Under the pieces are notes generated by a model. The model was not told the DNA's origin, made no database searches, and saw nothing but the letters and a program-made list of their open reading frames with translations. The position numbers and the translations under genes are program-made. A DNA stretch of 64,000 bases from Trichaptum fuscoviolaceum (Eukaryota; Basidiomycota; Agaricomycetes; Hymenochaetales; Trichaptaceae): contig CAJSYZ010000009.1 of assembly GCA_910574455.1 (NCBI GenBank), positions 4,543,040 through 4,607,039 on the forward strand, given 5' to 3'. Each line of letters begins with the position of its first letter. The first letter of the stretch is position 1. This document shows positions 1-10,305 of the stretch, piece by piece.

Positions 1-366
1 ATCAACAACGCCGATTCTCCACATCCAACTTCCGACAGCGGGGATCAAGATATGTATCGCGTTGCATCTGCTCCACGCCATGGCACATTATATTCCCTTG
101 ACGCAACGCCTAAATCCCCACATGTGACAGAAATGGAAACCTGTCAAGATAGCCAAGCTCAGCCGAACGACCATCTTCTTCGACCTCCGTTGGCGGCGGT
201 AGTGATCCCAGAGGAAGCAGACCCTAATGTCCGAGATGAAAACCTGCGAATGGATGCTCTCGATGAAGACGAGAGAGCGCATTTGCATGCCGAAGTCGAG
301 AAACCTCCGTCTGCTTCAGAAGACTACCGTGAAGGATCACAGAGCAACAAAGAGTCGGGAGAGTGA
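1..366 (+). CDS. Gene 0: 3' end of a tandem-family membrane protein (5' part outside window)
   Basis: The reading frame is open from base 1 and stops at TGA 364-366. It encodes the low-complexity tail seen at the C-terminus of the other family members: Pro/Ser/Glu-rich and ending SNKESGE. It is nearly the same as the last exon of gene 3 (about 44990-45359), including the phrases DSPHPTSDS, MYRVASAPRH and PPLAAVVIPEEADPN. The four transmembrane segments and the N-terminal repeats would lie upstream of the window. The 3' flank to about 522 also matches the flank of gene 3, so genes 0 and 3 share a duplicated 3' end. Function is unknown. Confidence 0.75.
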   Translation: MNNADSPHPTSDSGDQDMYRVASAPRHGTLYSLDATPKSPHVTEMETCQDSQAQPNDHLLRPPLAAVVIPEEADPNVRDENLRMDALDEDERAHLHAEVEKPPSASEDYREGSQSNKESGE

Positions 367-522
367 TAATGTAGCTGAATTTAGTCTTGTGCGTATAACT
401 GGTCTGCCCGACACAAACACGATGTGCACGGAGCATTGCCTCATTAGCCTTTCTGTCTTGTATAGTTTCTGACATGCAATTAGTATTTGTTCTAACCCCG
501 ATAAATGTCAACGTACCCAGGA

Positions 523-1577
523 GTGCTTCGATCATAATAAATACCAAAGGATTCCTATATTGCACACGGATATAATCGGTCTCCTATATAAAGGAGGTAC
601 AGATCGTACAAACAGCAGCAGCACCCTACTACAGCCAACCATACCTGCTCACGTAGACTGAAAAACCAACGCGCTGGAGAACGTCAATGCGCTCGGTAAC
701 TGGCGCGTACCGACGCCCTTGCGGATGGACTGCTTCTTCGTGATGCTCTCCGTGCTCCCGGCTAATGTCAATCAATGTTTAGTACCCATTCCTCCGACTT
801 GTCCGGCATGCAGAGCTCACAGACGCCTTGTGCACTCGTCAGTTTGGGGTTGGCATTCAGGGTGGGCGCTAAGTAGCGAGGCTGGACCGTTGTGCTAACG
901 GGAGCGGGGCAAATATGGGAATAGGTCTGGGCCTTTATTACTGAAATTCCGAGAAACAATGGCTCTGGGTACTGTCAGCCAGATAGGATGGGGCATATCG
1001 TCATGTGCAAGTCAGATCTGACTTTCCTTTTCGTGCCCCCTACGCCAGTGGAATACTGACTGCGCTCGCCGTCGCAGACAATTGGGAATACTCGTCTGCC
1101 ACAATTTTGGCTTCCAGAGGAACCACCGCACATCTGACTTGCTCTGTGTAATGGGTCGACACGGAGGATCGCATAGGTGGTTCTTCGAACAGCATAGTTT
1201 GAGAAAGAGCATGAGGAATCGACAAAGGTTGAGGCGATGGAGGTCGAGGAGCTTGACACCAGCTCGTCTGAACAGAATGAATGTCCAGTGGTAAAACAGG
1301 ACCAAATGAAAGTGGATACCGAAAAGGATTGCGTGACGTTAAGATTGAATTGCTGTTTGTCCAGACTGGAGGCATGATGAGAATGGTAAGGAGCCATTGA
1401 TTGCGATCACACCGTGAGATAAGAGACGAAAATCAAGAAGAAGAGCGATAAAATGATTGAACGCGAGAGTTGCTAGACGGAAATGCTTGGGAAGTGCTTC
1501 CGGACGAAACAGAGTTGTGCACAAGTAGAGGAGGGCTGGTACTATCGGCTTATTAGTATAGCATCTCGAAGTTAGTC
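523..1577. other. Extra segment of about 1.05 kb in spacer a, absent from spacer c
   Basis: Spacer c reads straight from the gene-3 3' flank into the shared spacer sequence near 45525. In spacer a the same two flanks are separated by about 1,050 bases. The segment holds a TATA-like motif (ctatataaagg, about 585) and short open stretches, one near 680-830 containing NALGNWRVP. I do not recognise a gene in it. No inverted ends or target duplication are evident, so it may be an insertion in a or a deletion in c. Confidence 0.4.
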
Positions 1578-3150
1578 AACGGAGATAAGAGACAAGAGGA
1601 AGCCGTAAACACTCATCGATAAAATTAATCCTTCCAAGACGACTGGCTCCTAAGACCTTCGTAGTTCTCAGAGATGACTGCAGATATGACGCACGCACTC
1701 CGCTTGGCCCCTGGCGATCATCGCCGATCCTTCGCGGTCGATGCTGTCCAATTGGCAATCCAGATCGGAATCGACTAAGAAAGTCACCGGATATTGACGA
1801 CAGCAGAAGGAAACCCACCCTTTTTCTTTCATAGAATAGCTTTGAGCCCATTGGCGTCCGTAGCAGTTTGCCACCCGGTGAGAAATTTGATCATGGCGGC
1901 AAGCATGAAAACATCGTGTAGAGAGAGTCGCGGTATGGCGGTGATTTCCGTTCTCACGGTTCCAGGCACAATAACCTCGCCGACTCCGAGTCCTCCTTAT
2001 TTTAGTCTTTGTGCCGAGCAACCAAGTCTCTCGATTGCACCAATACCCGCATCTCACCATTCGGACTTCATTTACTGACTTCTTACCCCAGTTTTATCAC
2101 TCTGGTGCCCTGAGGTAGAGAGAAATGCTTGATTTCTACGGGAGATAATGGCATGTGCCGCACTACAGTATAGGACAGTGGACTAATGTGCCACTAGGGG
2201 AATGTTCGTCGTCGTCGATCAGCAGCAACGGAGAGCCCAGCACAAACTCCGCCCAAGTAACGACCCCAGCCATCTTAGTATCCCTGCCCGCACCAGAACC
2301 TTCCTTTCCTGACCGGACCAAACCGATCTAACTCAATGGACCCGCCAACTTCCTTCACCAGCCCGGTCCGCCACGCATGAAACCTCGCAAACGCTACCTC
2401 GTGGTCCAGTTTCTCCCACATCTAGCAAGGGAATTGTGCAGAGAATGCAACTTGAAGGTTGAAGAGGGTTGCAGAGTATAAGGGGCGGCGTAAAGGACAA
2501 CGGCTCGCACGCGCGAGGATGTGAGAGCTGTGGTGGGCTGCGCGAGATCGGGTCGTTCGTGTGAGTATTGTGGAAGCGACTGGGGCAGAGCGGTCAACAG
2601 GTCTCAGTTATGATTGCACGGCACGTCCGGATGACGAACGATGTCTTAGGAATGGGGCCACGAGAAAGAGGACAAGAAGGAAGAAGGTATGCCGAGCGAG
2701 GTTGGAACCAGAAGAGAATGTCCGGGACAGTGGACCTTCATAGTCCTTCCGAGTCGATCGATGCAGAGTGGGCGCAAGGAGCGATCTGCATACGAGCGTC
2801 ATGCCCGGCCTTATCTGAATCGCCGAACGCCATTTGACCCAGCTCAACTTCTCCGTCCCTCGCTGCAGCCTCTTTCCCCGCTATCGGCGTACACATGTTT
2901 CAAACAGAAGTATGGAATCATGCGATTCAGATGGAAGAGGTGGACAAGAATGAATGAAGAGGGGAAGACAATCGGAAGGCCTGTGTCCGCCTAAAATGTG
3001 TTTGGCGACATGGTAGATGCGGGTCCGAGATGTCGAGGCGAAGGACAAGCACGCTCGGTCAAGTTGGGCATTGCACACCGTTAAGAAGATGTTCGTAGTT
3101 AACGTGACACCACCATAGCAGAAGTGTCGAGAGGTGCGAACAGTGAGCGT
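1578..3150. repeat. Conserved inter-gene spacer, copy a
   Basis: This stretch recurs at about 45525-47200 (c), 36820-38460 (b) and 56930-58560 (d). Shared landmarks are gatgactgcag...gacgcac (about 1674), a block reading CRECNL.VEEGCRV on the + strand (about 2430-2480), and the run beginning gattgcacggcacg (about 2612). None of the reading frames stays open in all four copies, so I treat it as noncoding or decayed. Copies a and c are closer to each other than to b and d. Confidence 0.7.
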
Positions 3151-5125
3151 GAAGAGTGCAAAGACTCTGCATCCGCGGCGTTGTCATCACATCCATGACC
3201 CAGGAGTCTAAATACGGCGCAGAACCAGTCTCGGCCAGGTCATCAAAGAGAGTAGCGGTGACAGACCTGAACAGAGAGAGGGAAGTCAGTAATGGTCGTG
3301 CAAGGTATGTCATAATCAAGACAGAATCGCCATGTAGTCTCATATGCCCGATAAGACGTCGAAGTTAATTAATTTGAAAGGTCTCTTTCACTGGACCGAA
3401 CGGAAGACAACACTCACTTTTCGTCATCGGTCGCATATGTACACGCGTGCGCAATGAGGCGTTTTGACGTTTTGATGAAGAGGCACGGCGATCGCCAGTG
3501 CTGCGGGTCGCCCAATCTGAAGAAGGTCTTGGTAATCTCCAGATGCTCTCCGGCAAGCGCTTTCGGATGCCCTTGCAGTAATGAAGGAAGGAAGAGGGAG
3601 ATGAGCTCGGGCAAAGACGGCTCGACGTACGGCAGGAAGGCAGGAAGTGGCGGCCCATCGACGCGAAGACAAAGTCGATGGTGGGAGTCTACGGCGATTT
3701 CCTTCTCGACGTAAATGGCTAGTTTGCCTTCAAAGAGCCTATCGTCTCTAATCGACTCGGTGTCGTCATCTTCGATATTGATAGTCGAAATTACGGAGTT
3801 GCCAGTGTGAAAAGCTCGGAAAGCTTTTTATCAGCTAGAACAGTCAGCCTTGGGAAAATCAGGATTTGAGGAATGCTCACCAGAGCCCAACTACTCGAGC
3901 TTCTGTGTCTCTAACAACGTCGACATTACCTGGCTGATGTGGGAGCGAGTCGGCTCCAACCGCTCTCGCCAGTGCGTCGGTAGGAGAGTTGTACTCCTTC
4001 AAGCATGTGTTTCCCGTCTTGACGCCATTGAAGGCCTACATATCGCGTCTGCGAAGTACGACGAAATGCCTTCTTTCAATATAGCCTCCAAGACTGACAC
4101 CTCTCAGATCCATCCCATCTCCTTTCATTCTCTAGACAAAATGTGGAAGTGCTTCAGCTTATCCATCGTCGGTGCTGCGGAAGGAAGTTACTCGCGACGT
4201 GTACGCGTCGAGACCGGTCGCGCCAGAAGCGGCCACCTTGACCTTGAGCGGCGCGGTGTTGAACAGGCCCGAGAAGCACGAGGCAGCCTCGACACCCTCT
4301 CGCAGGAGCTCGAGCAGCATGTCAAGCGTCGTACATGCCAGGCGCTGCATCGCAAGATTAGCAACGAGCACCATGGAGGCTGAGTTGAGCGCGACGTACG
4401 TGTTGAAGAACCTCCCCGACATCCACTAGGAAAGGTAGCCAATAGCAGTGCACATGCCGGCATCGTGGTCTTGAAGTCAACGCTGGAAGAATGGCCAGCC
4501 CTGTGGTATGGCCGGCGTCATGTATCCCGAGTGACTCTCGCCGACAACACCGAGCGAGATCATCCCGCCACGGCGCGCATCTTGAGTTGGACATGCACTC
4601 GACAAGCCGCACTTGATGAGGCTGCTGAACGTAAGGAAGATTTGTGCCGGAAGGAAAGACGTTGCGAGCGTGTCGATGATGTGCAGCGCGGAACGCAAAG
4701 GTGTGTCTTCATGGGTTCGGCCCTACTAATTGAGGAATGGCATTGTTGAACAGAGGTACCTCCTGCATACTTTGTCAGTACACGACGCCTTGTGATGACC
4801 GGAACAACGCACCAAGATCAACAACGTCTAAGCGACATCTAAGACATACCTCACTCTCTGCTCACTGCCCGCAAGCATGGGCCGCCTCACAGTACACCGT
4901 CTGGAAATCCCGAATGTCGTCCTTCTCCTCCATGTCCCTCTCAATGCACGTCACAGACAAGTGCATGTACGTCGTCGCTCTCTGGATCTCGCAGGAAACT
5001 CTCGAAACTCTGACAGGGTGGTCTACAGCTAGCAAGAATGCGAAATGAAGTCTGGAGCGCGGCGTTACTAAATTGTCACATCCTCCAAGTTGACCGTGAT
5101 CGTGACTCCTCGGTTGGCTTGCGGA
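3150..5125 (-). pseudogene. Karyopherin (Kap123/importin-4-like) relic, copy a
   Basis: On the - strand, fragments in several frames follow the order of a fungal Kap123-type importin beta. From the N-terminal side these are a piece with EEKDDIRDFQ (about 4925), one with DTLATSFLPAQIF and RRGGMISLGVVGE (4698-4477), one with QRLACTTLDMLLELL and LFNTAPLKVK (4422-4159), one with TKTFFRLGDPQHW (3614-3414) and one with DDLAET (about 3250). These match HEAT-repeat stretches of the family from memory; no alignment was run. Frames change repeatedly and stops interrupt, so it cannot be functional. Its N-terminal side is cut by the TIR element at 5129. The same relic occurs in every other complete spacer. 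Confidence 0.6.
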
Positions 5126-5128
5126 CCC

Positions 5129-5148
5129 ATCGGGAAAAAGGGAAAAAG
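5129..5148 (+). repeat. Left terminal inverted repeat of the 4.5-kb element
   Basis: ATCGGGAAAAAGGGAAAAAG pairs with the inverted copy at 9604-9623, with one mismatch. Confidence 0.8.
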
Positions 5149-5160
5149 CATATATATAAT

Positions 5161-5544
5161 TCCGGACGGTTCCGGGCATTATAACTCAGCTGTCATGCTT
5201 ATTATAGATTATCACATGGCATCTGGCTTATACCGTGATTATAAGACATCATAATGCTTTTGCTAGAATATAATCCTCCATAAGGCTTACTCAGACATTA
5301 TAATCCTGCTATCTTGCTGATAGTCCCCGTATAAGAATGGTATCATAATTATGTCCATCATATATGTAGCTAAAATGTCATATAATTATCTGAAAGGCAT
5401 ATAGCACTATTATAACAGTGATACAATTCAGATGCTTGTCTTACGAAGTATTACAGGTAATGCAAGATTCAAAAGTCATTGTATTATCATTTTTTCAGAT
5501 TATACAGTTGATCTCTACTACGCAAGCTAATACTTCACAAGGTA
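5161..5544. other. AT-rich left subterminal region
   Basis: Dense in short motifs such as cattataat, ataatgctt and attataac, in both orientations, with no coding potential. The matching zone inside the other end suggests subterminal repeats of the kind bound by transposases. Confidence 0.5.
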
Positions 5545-7720
5545 AGACTACGTACGGGCCTGGAGGTTCGTGAGACCATCCCGGTCGCGTACCACCAGGA
5601 GGAGCATGAGCAGCCTCGGGTCTCCCGCATTCTCAAATTCCCGTGCGAGGTCGAAGCGCCAGACGGACAGCGCGTGGTCGCCGACATCCGCGTCTAGATC
5701 GTCAAGCTGAAGCGCGAGGTCGAACTTATGATCAAAGTCTGTCGTAACCTGTAATGCGAGCTCTTAAAGATCTGTAGAAACAAAAGCAATTGAGTCAGTT
5801 TTTCTGTTGAGTTGATTATTCTCAAAGACGCACCCCGAGTTTCTCAGAAACGAGCGACTTCACTCCGCTGCTCTTTCGGTACAGTCAGCAGAATCTCTCC
5901 CGTGGCCCACGTAAGATTGCACTTTGATACTTGATAAGGTTTGAAGACAAGGAGTAACCGAACACTTCAATGTCTTCATCGGCAAGATAAACGCGGTTGT
6001 GAGCGGGGATATAGCTCAGCAGGTACATTGAGCTATCATTCAATGTCAGCGTGTAAAAGACATGGATGAAGAGAGGAAACTTGCTTATCGAAATGTGCTA
6101 AGGTCTGTATTTCACTGCCGCTACGTGGCATTCGTGTAGATAAAGCAGTCTCCGATCCACTTCGAGGTCTTGACGCTAAAATGTTAAGTTCAATTAAGAT
6201 ACCCAACGAAAGAGAGAACAAGAAATCATACCTTACAGAAATCTCTGTCACAACGTCAAATGCCTCTTCAACACCTTTATCTCCTGTGTCTACCCCAGAC
6301 TCCCCGCCGCGTTGTACGCCTCATGGTTGAAGCTCAGGACGGAGAAAGAGTCGTCTCCCAGAAGGCAACGAAACCGCTTCCACGAGCACCTAGGAGAGGG
6401 CCACCACGCAGTCCTTCGACTAGCCACGATCCCAGCACCCTTCATTGCCGGAGTATTCCTCTCCTTGAGATTCATGCACACCCGCCCCTTCGTCCGCCCC
6501 TCCAGCACAGCGTACGTGTTCGAATCTGTTGTCTATGCGAAGGAAGAGACACTGCCGAACGCCTTGTTTCGCAGGCCAGCACAGTGTAGACGATATACTC
6601 TCCCTCTCCGACCACGGTGATGAAGCGCCTGTTGGAAGAGTGTTGAAGGGACGCTGCGAAAATTTCCCTCGTACCGAGTTCCCGTACAGACAGCTGGATG
6701 CGTTGTCCTTCGGGCATCTCGTCTTCCGAAGCGCCTTGGAGATTGGCGGACAAGCCTTCTTGGTTACGAGTATACACCAGTTTGCCTGATGGGTCCATGC
6801 TGTAGGAAGGAAGGCTCGTCACGGCCAAGTTTGACCACGACCACCCCTTCGTTGTACCCTACGCCAACCTCGTTCCCCTGCGGTCGGATGGCAATGCACC
6901 ATGTGCGTCCAAGAGCGTAGCTCAAGGTATTTTCCAGGCGGTACATGTCCGAGTTCCATATCTTAATCGTATCATCCTCCGAACCGCTGACGATCAAGGG
7001 CAGACTAGAGTGGAATTCGGCAAACGAGACGCTGTTGGTGTGTCCCTCCAACGTCTGTAAACAGCTCTTGTTGAGGTAGTCCCAGATTTTGATTGTTCGG
7101 TCGTCACCGCTCGTGACAAGATACGCCTTGTCTGCACCGGGATGGAAGTCGAAGTAGTTTACGCCGCCCTTCTCGTGTGCCTCAAGGGTGAAAATCGGTG
7201 TCGAGGAACCGAGCGACCACATCTTCACGGTACAATCAAAACAGGATGAGGCGAAGGTGTTGGTGTCCTCGGGTTTGAATACAAGGTTCGTGAGATAGTG
7301 TGTGTGTTCTTCGAATATCTTCAAAGATGATTAGAATGGTTCTGATTTAGAAGCAGTGGATGTACGCACCTGAGTACACTTCCACTGTTTAACCCAGTCC
7401 CATGCCTTGATTGACATATCATCTCAGCCTATCAGCACAATGCTAAGCGTTGGGTGAACAGCAAGACATCGCATGTAATCTGGATGGGCCTGTAATGAAG
7501 TTACTTTCTCGTGAGTGTTGTAATTGAAGACCCGTAGTTGTAATCGTCCGAACCGGCGATGAATTAGTTCTTTCGAGGGATAGACTGCACATATTGAGCA
7601 GGGACTTCAGCGACTTCGAAGGTTTTTATTATCGCGCCGGTTTCATGGTTGTAGATGTGGACGAAGCCGATGGGGAGACCAGTCAAGAGTTTGGAGGTCA
7701 AATTAGTTTACGGACTTAGC
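5545..7720 (-). pseudogene. COPI coat beta'-COP (COPB2/Sec27) pseudogene fragment
   Basis: Beta'-COP is a WD40/alpha-solenoid subunit of the COPI vesicle coat. On the - strand the WD40 part is clear: [13 protein letters not shown] near 7470, then an open stretch 7324-6764 with the repeats DRTIKIWDYLNKS and DDTIKIWNSDMYRLENTL. Then come SMDPSGKLVYTRNQEGLSA (about 6800-6740), VLEGRTKGRV (about 6500), and the C-terminal solenoid pieces LALQVTTDFDHKFDLALQLD (about 5750-5690) and SVWRFDLAREFENAGD (about 5670-5610). There are in-frame stops (one at about 7567 where a Trp is expected, another at about 7425), several frameshifts and missing pieces. A roughly 52-nt intron (about 7319-7370) is kept, so the copy was made at the DNA level. 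It lies wholly inside the TIR element. Confidence 0.85.
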
Positions 7721-7735
7721 GATCTAAGGAGACTC

Positions 7736-8160
7736 AGGTGGCGTCGGTGACGCTGCGGAGTTTCAATTGTCACAAACCGACTGCACAGCGACGCGTCGTG
7801 GAATGTGTCCCCCACTCTCTCTCCTTCCACTTCCTCGTCCTCCATCCATTTTTCTCTCTCTCCATCCATCCACAGGATGGCCTTCAAATCTCGTCTTTTT
7901 GCTGCTATTGGTATGTTAACTTATTCTAATCATGTTTTTGTGTTCCTTTTCTGATGATTTACTGTTGTGCCACCCGAGTGTGACTGTATGCGGAGCGTTA
8001 GTACTCCGTCACACTCACTGGCAGATGAGTCGCGTCTGGTGCGTGGATGCTAAGGACTTTGAGCCTCAAGTCAGTGTCGACACAACAAAACCTCAAAACT
8101 TCTTGCAAGACTTGTGACGGACAAGGCCTTATTCGTGCCATGGGAAAGGTGAGCCTAATT
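7736..8160 (+). other. Region between the two captured fragments
   Basis: Contains an ATG at 7877 starting MAFKSRLFAAIG, followed by a possible donor (gtatg). This could be a first exon with a hydrophobic leader, and a pyrimidine-rich tract (7800-7875) precedes it. I cannot follow it into a recognisable protein. It may be the 5' part of the kinase relic or a third captured piece. Confidence 0.3.
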
Positions 8161-8189
8161 CTTGCTATTTCACAGACACTATTTAATCA

Positions 8190-8968
8190 GAATTGTCAAC
8201 AACAGATGGCGGCAAGAACGTCGCAATCAAGCCGATATTGTTTACGGAGAAGAAGGTCCTTTCTGACCTGACTCCACTTAACTCACCCTATTTTACCCCT
8301 CTTATAGGATTGTTCTAGACCCACATATCTCCATCATCCAAGGTCTGGCTGCCGGTACTTTGTGAGGAGCGAGAACCAACGCAAAGCAGCTGTTCTGCAT
8401 GGGTGTAATCAAGTTCATCATGGCGCAACTTGTACGTCTCTCCTTTTCCCTTCTCCTTCGACTGGTGACTCATTGATTTTGCTGTGCTATGCGGTGAGCA
8501 CCTTGCACAATCAGGCTATCGTCCATCGCAACGTCTTCATGGACGAGCGCGGCTGTCCGTCGTCGAGGACTTTGACCTTGCACACGTTTGCAAAGGACAC
8601 GGGGTAAGCACCAATGAGGTACTAACTTACGATGACTATTGTCACAGAACTAAGGGCAAGTGTGGCGCGACGGGCTATGTAGCACCAGAGATGCTCCGCG
8701 ACGACCTTGTCTTCGGCAGGGTGAGTTTCTTGTGCTCTATATTATCACCCACGCTGACTTTGCATCGCCCTAACGTGGGAGGGATCGCAAGGATCGTGAA
8801 GACGACGCGCCGGTCAAAAACGCGTTCATTCCTCGATGGCTCCGCAAGCGTCTCCCAGAGGCATGCCATCTGATGCGGAGTCTGCTAGCCGAGAACCCAG
8901 ACCACCGCATTCCAATACAGATACTACTACCTTTAAGAGGTGCAACGGCCGAGATCATAGACTTGTAG
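8190..8968 (+). pseudogene. Ser/Thr protein kinase pseudogene fragment
   Basis: The pieces are collinear with a protein kinase domain. VAIKPILFTEKKVLSDLTP (about 8221-8278) resembles the ATP-binding Lys region. IVHRNVFMDERG (about 8518-8553) aligns to the catalytic loop, but HRD is HRN. VVEDFDLAHVCKGHG (about 8559-8605) sits at DFG with Asp-Phe-Asp. KGKCGATGYVAPEMLRDDL (about 8652-8708) is the activation segment with the APE motif. A C-lobe end RLPEACHLMRSLLAENPDHR stops at TAG 8966-8968. Phase-consistent introns remain (about 8606-8648, containing tactaac and ending cag). Frameshifts, a stop after the N-lobe piece and altered catalytic motifs mark it as dead. It lies inside the TIR element. 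Confidence 0.65.
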
Positions 8969-8984
8969 CTCATTATCAATTGTA

Positions 8985-9597
8985 TGTAGTTAGTAATAAA
9001 TAATATATTATGCTTTTCATTCTATCATTTTGTGTGAAAGTAAAGAAGGCCTGTAGTAAGAACTACGCAGGTTTGTATCACCTTCCAGTAAATGTAAGTC
9101 TTAAAATCCAATATATTCCCTCAAAATCACGTAGGTGAGCTATCATTCTGATAGCATTTCTAAGCAACTATGCAAATTATAATGTTTGTAATTAAATATA
9201 AGGCTTCATAATGTGATATAATTTGCATAATGATTACAGAGATTATAGTACATTCTAGCCCTTATAAGTCTCATATTCCATTATAATCTCTCACAAGTAC
9301 ATATAAGAGCTATAATTCTGATAGGGCTTACATGCAAATGTGGCGAAGATAATGTCCGTAATTAGATATAAGCCTTCATAATACAATGTAAGATGCATAA
9401 TGATTACGGAGATTATATTACATTGTAGATATTACAAGGGTTGGAATTGCTTATAATCGCCATAAGTCTCGCATGCGATTAGAACTATATATCCGACAGA
9501 TTACATCTTCTATTAGAATTCTACCCTAATATATGTGTTACGTCGCCGAGGTAGCGGATATATGAGATCTTAGCTCATTACGGGTGATTATGTTAGT
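8985..9597. repeat. AT-rich right subterminal region with an imperfect direct repeat
   Basis: Two related blocks of about 85 bp start near 9175 and 9350. Both contain gtaattaRatataagSctt and a following ataatgattac.gagattat run. There is no coding potential. It is the counterpart of the AT-rich zone at 5161-5544. Confidence 0.55.
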
Positions 9598-9603
9598 TAT
9601 AAT

Positions 9604-9623
9604 CTTTTTCCCTTTGTCCCGAT
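9604..9623 (-). repeat. Right terminal inverted repeat of the 4.5-kb element
   Basis: CTTTTTCCCTTTGTCCCGAT is the reverse complement, with one mismatch, of 5129-5148. Confidence 0.8.
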
Positions 9624-10305
9624 GCCTGCGCTCTTCCTCCGACGATCATCTCAGGCCACATGAAACTTTGATTGACGCTCTCCGCTGCACGCTGACCATC
9701 GCCCCGGACTGCTGCTCATATATTGTCAAGCGACTAGTAATGGATACTATACAACAAGTCACGGGTAAGTCACAGGGATGAAAGAGAATGTAGGGATATT
9801 CAATCATCAGAAGTAAGAGCCAATCCATGATTTAAGCTGGGGGTCGTTCGACGTGCGTTGCTGAGCCGAACTGGTGTCACCATTTATCGCCGATGGATCG
9901 CGATATTCCGCTTTCCTTCATCACCGCACAAAACGAGAGATGATTGACGCCCTTCGCCTTCTGATTCTGTTGCTTTTCAAGCCAACGATTGTGACGCTCG
10001 TACGTCAGTCTTGGCTCTATCTGGCAATGGTGAAACCCCAAAGCACTACAGGTACTGGATTACAACAAGTCGCCATGCTTTAGCTCCGCAGGAGATGGAT
10101 TGTATGTATATTACTCTACCTCTAAGATATCGAACCTCTTGCACCGAGGACTCGGATTAGCGCTAGAAATTAACCTTCTATTGCTGCTGTCATACGCAAC
10201 ACTGCCTTGCGTTGTAGGCGTGTTCCATATTAGAGCCCTGTCCCATTAGCGACAACGATTCTCCTTTCTCCCACTTCCCACATTCTTCTGCTCGTAGTCG
10301 ACGAT
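9624..10305. other. Upstream region of gene 1
   Basis: Homologous to 40590-41320, 50570-51323 and 60620-61345, the regions just before genes 3, 4 and 5. It resumes the spacer sequence interrupted by the TIR element (cgctcttcctccgacg...). It should contain the promoter; conserved blocks include atttatcgccgatggatcg (about 9890). I see no firm TATA box. Confidence 0.5.

Larger units (their letters stand above)
5129..9623. mobile_element. 4.5-kb TIR transposon carrying captured gene fragments
   Basis: The ends are 20-bp inverted repeats matching at 19 of 20 positions: ATCGGGAAAAAGGGAAAAAG at 5129-5148, and the reverse complement of ATCGGGACAAAGGGAAAAAG at 9604-9623. Just inside both ends are AT-rich, TTATAAT-rich subterminal zones (about 5150-5540 and 8985-9600). 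Between them are fragments of beta'-COP (- strand) and a protein kinase (+ strand). In spacers b, c and d the flanking sequence is continuous at this point (for example about 40545-40590), which marks the interval as an insertion. No transposase is visible, so it would be non-autonomous. I see no clean target-site duplication, so the superfamily is undecided. Confidence 0.7.

Noticed and set aside
6764..7324. An intact small WD40 protein gene on the - strand
   Set aside because: It is the undamaged middle of a beta'-COP copy whose flanking parts carry stops, frameshifts and losses.
9160..9440. CRISPR-like array or satellite in the AT-rich region
   Set aside because: There are only two imperfect blocks, no regular spacers, and the genome is eukaryotic. 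It is better explained as a subterminal repeat of the TIR element.
5129..9623. Helitron as the class of the gene-capturing element
   Set aside because: Helitrons lack inverted termini, while this element has clear 20-bp inverted repeats. I also saw no CTRR-hairpin end.
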